Origin: Gammaproteobacteria bacterium
GTDB taxonomy: Bacteria > Pseudomonadota > Gammaproteobacteria > S012-40
Assembly (NCBI GenBank): GCA_029879945.1
Contig: JAOUPJ010000214.1
Coordinates: 1 to 6,267 of the forward strand
Direction: 5' to 3'
DNA length: 6,267 nucleotides
Under the pieces are notes generated by a model that saw only the letters and a program-made list of their open reading frames with translations, made no database searches and was not told the origin of the DNA. This document shows positions 4,585 to 6,267 of this stretch, one piece after another; position 1 is the stretch's first letter, and every line of letters starts with the position of its first letter. The translations under genes were made by a program, and so were the position numbers.

Positions 4585-6240
4585 CTACTGCACGGGTTGC
4601 CGCACACGGCTCCCTTCTTCGGGCACACCACCCTCACCCACCACCAGGCTCTGTCCTTCACGCAATCCGCTGAGGACTTGCACATGGGTGAGATTCTGAA
4701 GTCCCAGATCTACAACTTTGTGTCGCGCCTTTCCTTGTTCCACCACGGCCACAAACCATGTCTCTCCCTGACGGTAAACGGTAGCACGCGGCACCAATAA
4801 GGCATCAGGGTTTTTACCCAGAAACACGTCCACCTTGAGTTGTTCACCCACTGAAACAATCTTGCTCAGCGTGCCCAAACTCAGATAAGCCGCTTCAATC
4901 ACGCCATCTTTTTTAACAAATCGTGCGAGTTGTCCACGCCAATTGGGATGGGCTTGCATCTGCACCGGCTGCCCAATCTGAAAAAGTGTGGCGCGGTTTT
5001 GTGGTACCACGATTTTCAGTTCTTTTTCTTCTTCACTGGCAAAAGAATAAAGCAGATCACCGGCACTGATCTTGGCACCCACACTGGTCTTAACCTTTGT
5101 AACAATACCTCCACCGGGTGCCACCAGTTCCAGCTGTTGCAGATTGCTCTGCGCAGAACGCACGCGACTCTCCAAGGTTCGTTTCTCGGCCAACAATTTG
5201 TCCAGCTCTGTTTGTGCATCCTGTACACTGCGCTCAGACACCGCGCCAAATTCCAGCGCCTCTTTCATTCGCTTGACACGGTCCGCGCTCTTGTCAATTT
5301 TGTTCTTTAGTTTGCGTAGACGAGACTGGCTTCGATTCACACTCTGCTCAAAATCACTGGCATCGAAGCGCAGAATGACATCACCCTTTTTCACTTTGGT
5401 GCCGTCTGAAACCTCAATGGATTTCACGCGCTGATCGCTTTGCGCAAACACATCACTGGCCCCTTTGAGCGCGACAATCCCGTCTAACAAAACCCGTTCT
5501 TCTATGGGTCCGCGCAAAACGGTCGTTATTTTAGGCTCCGTCAGATTCTGAAATGTGTTCCAAAAAACACCCAGGCCTATGAGCAGGCCCAAACCAAGGC
5601 CTAGTATTAATAGTGGCCCTACTCCTTTTTTCTTCTCTTTCTGAACAGGTTTTTTTTGCGGAGCTGATTTGGTCTCGACGGCCTTTTTCCGGACAACCGT
5701 TTCCACCTTTGCCACGGACTCGGCTTTTTTTTGAGACGCGCTGACTGGTTCTTGCCTAGGCTGTGTAGTAACGGTTTCCGTTACCGTTTCAGTTGCTGTC
5801 TGATTCGTGTTACCTAATTCGTCGATCAAGGTAAGGAAAGGCGAGTTTTCCTGTCGTGTATGGTGGAGCATTTTTTCAAGCTGTGCTTCGGAAACAGGTT
5901 GCTTCAGCGCAATGCTAACGCCCATGTGCTGTAAGATCTTGAGTGTTTCCTTATTGGTGGAATCCGTGAGTGCCGCTATGCGGGTACTATCCTCGCTCTG
6001 TTGCAGGAGTTGCTTGATTTCACCCAATAGTGTTTTGAGGGTGCCATCTGCAATTCGGGATTGGGAGCCATTCACGATCAACAAGGGATAATCCGTGGTT
6101 CGAATTGCTGCCTTGGCCTCTTGCGAGTTGGAGAAGAAATCCACCTCGTGGGCAATTTCCTTCAGCAAACGTCGAACATGAAAGGGCTTGGTGCTTTCAT
6201 TATCGATGTAACAGATTTTTGGCAGTTTTTTAATCAACAT
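4585..6240 (-). CDS. Receiver-like domain fused to HlyD/RND-type periplasmic adaptor (membrane fusion protein)
   Basis: A 551-residue three-part protein. Residues 7-127 resemble a response-regulator receiver: beta-1 YIDNE (11-15), LLIVNGS with Asn57 at the phospho-acceptor place, ALTDS (Thr92) and LKQP (Lys113). A Thr/Lys/Glu-rich linker (about 140-205) ends in a Lys cluster. One transmembrane helix lies at 208-227 (PLLILGLGLGLLIGLGVFW), putting the N-terminus in the cytoplasm. The rest is a periplasmic adaptor: first lipoyl half about 260-293 (VKSIEVSDGTKVKKGDVILRFD), coiled-coil hairpin about 295-372 with tip GAVSERSVQDAQTELD, second lipoyl half (LELVAPGGGIVTKVK), beta-barrel from about 403, and a membrane-proximal domain (LLVPRATVYRQG to LSGLREGQSLVVGEG). 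Adaptors normally link an inner-membrane pump or synthase to an outer-membrane channel. Ordinary RND adaptors are about 350-400 residues, so the excess is the receiver plus linker. The ATG at 6240 abuts an upstream stop and has no clear Shine-Dalgarno. The adaptor is certain, the receiver assignment probable, the cargo unknown. Confidence 0.9.
   Translation of the reverse strand: MLIKKLPKICYIDNESTKPFHVRRLLKEIAHEVDFFSNSQEAKAAIRTTDYPLLIVNGSQSRIADGTLKTLLGEIKQLLQQSEDSTRIAALTDSTNKETLKILQHMGVSIALKQPVSEAQLEKMLHHTRQENSPFLTLIDELGNTNQTATETVTETVTTQPRQEPVSASQKKAESVAKVETVVRKKAVETKSAPQKKPVQKEKKKGVGPLLILGLGLGLLIGLGVFWNTFQNLTEPKITTVLRGPIEERVLLDGIVALKGASDVFAQSDQRVKSIEVSDGTKVKKGDVILRFDASDFEQSVNRSQSRLRKLKNKIDKSADRVKRMKEALEFGAVSERSVQDAQTELDKLLAEKRTLESRVRSAQSNLQQLELVAPGGGIVTKVKTSVGAKISAGDLLYSFASEEEKELKIVVPQNRATLFQIGQPVQMQAHPNWRGQLARFVKKDGVIEAAYLSLGTLSKIVSVGEQLKVDVFLGKNPDALLVPRATVYRQGETWFVAVVEQGKARHKVVDLGLQNLTHVQVLSGLREGQSLVVGEGGVPEEGSRVRQPVQ
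5650..5657 (-). repeat. A8 homopolymer tract in the adaptor gene linker (membrane-proximal)
   Basis: Eight consecutive T on the plus strand read as A8 in the coding sense, within codons for Gln-Lys-Lys (CAA AAA AAA). It lies in the low-complexity linker shortly before the transmembrane helix. Loss of one A would shift the frame into a TAG at 5621-5619, truncating the product before the membrane segment. Confidence 0.7.
5725..5732 (-). repeat. A8 homopolymer tract in the adaptor gene linker (receiver-proximal)
   Basis: A second run of eight A in the coding sense, again in CAA AAA AAA for Gln-Lys-Lys, 67 bases upstream in the reading direction of the other A8 tract. A one-base deletion here shifts into the same alternative frame and reaches the same TAG at 5621-5619. 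Confidence 0.7.
5767..5791 (-). repeat. Short imperfect tandem repeat coding for Thr-Glu-Thr-Val units
   Basis: In the coding sense two near-identical 12-base units (GAAACGGTAACG and GAAACCGTTACT) encode Glu-Thr-Val-Thr twice in the linker after the receiver-like domain. The same bases contain a perfect 7-bp inverted repeat, GTAACGG-ttt-CCGTTAC (5768-5784). It sits in the middle of the gene and lacks a following T-run in either useful orientation, so it is read as a by-product of the coding repeat. Confidence 0.55.
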
Positions 6241-6267
6241 TTACGCGCGATGGAACGTATCCAAAAC
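6241..6267 (-). CDS. C-terminal end of an upstream gene entering from the right edge
   Basis: On the minus strand the last 27 bases read in one frame as VLDTFHRA followed by TAA at 6243-6241, immediately adjacent to the ATG of the adaptor gene at 6240. Zero spacing and the absence of a Shine-Dalgarno for the adaptor suggest that this frame is the 3' end of a co-transcribed gene. Eight codons are too few to identify a family, and other frames cannot be excluded. By analogy with Alg44-type adaptors a synthase or transporter subunit might be encoded here, but nothing in these bases shows it. Confidence 0.4.
   Translation of the reverse strand, partial: VLDTFHRA

Noticed and set aside
5072..5434. 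Plus-strand open frames opposite the adaptor gene (also 4930-5310, 5807-6091)
   Set aside because: They are antisense to a convincing adaptor sequence and their translations are low-complexity Leu/Ser/Cys-rich shadows.
5768..5784. Seven-base-pair hairpin resembling a terminator stem
   Set aside because: It lies in the middle of the adaptor gene without an adjacent U-run, and is explained by the Glu-Thr-Val-Thr coding repeat.

Overview
The window reads as a chromosomal segment of a gammaproteobacterium of roughly balanced base composition. The main reason is the minus-strand order surE - pcm - yqaA-type DedA gene - nlpD. This is the block that precedes rpoS in many gammaproteobacteria, so rpoS is expected just beyond the left edge, outside the window. 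The proteins match gammaproteobacterial families well, but the sequence alone does not fix the genus. No tRNA, rRNA, CRISPR array, insertion sequence or attachment site was seen.

Layout, left to right. Positions 1-2539 (minus strand) hold a tightly packed operon transcribed leftward: surE (survival-protein nucleotidase), pcm (protein L-isoaspartate methyltransferase), a DedA/YqaA membrane protein and the first 174 codons of an NlpD-like LysM/LytM lipoprotein. Positions 2540-2714 are a divergent control region with a weak candidate promoter on each strand and a perfect 10-bp palindrome. Positions 2715-4577 (plus strand) form a second compact transcription unit: a small Smr-domain protein closest in pattern to SmrA/YdaL, a DUF2062 inner-membrane protein and an unrecognised lipoprotein that overlaps DUF2062 by four bases. 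Positions 4585-6240 (minus strand) converge on that unit with only 7 bases between stops. They encode a 551-residue protein that begins at the base next to the stop codon of a gene entering from the right edge.

The left operon combines stress and stationary-phase housekeeping (SurE, Pcm) with envelope maintenance (DedA protein, NlpD). The most unusual object is the 551-residue protein. A cytoplasmic receiver-like domain, whose phospho-acceptor Asp appears to be Asn, is followed by a charged linker, one transmembrane helix and a complete HlyD/RND-type periplasmic adaptor. The layout recalls the alginate protein Alg44 (cytoplasmic PilZ, one transmembrane helix, periplasmic adaptor), with a pseudo-receiver in place of PilZ. 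It may therefore be a regulated export or polysaccharide-secretion adaptor whose partners lie to the right of the window. This is inference from domain order, not a demonstrated function.
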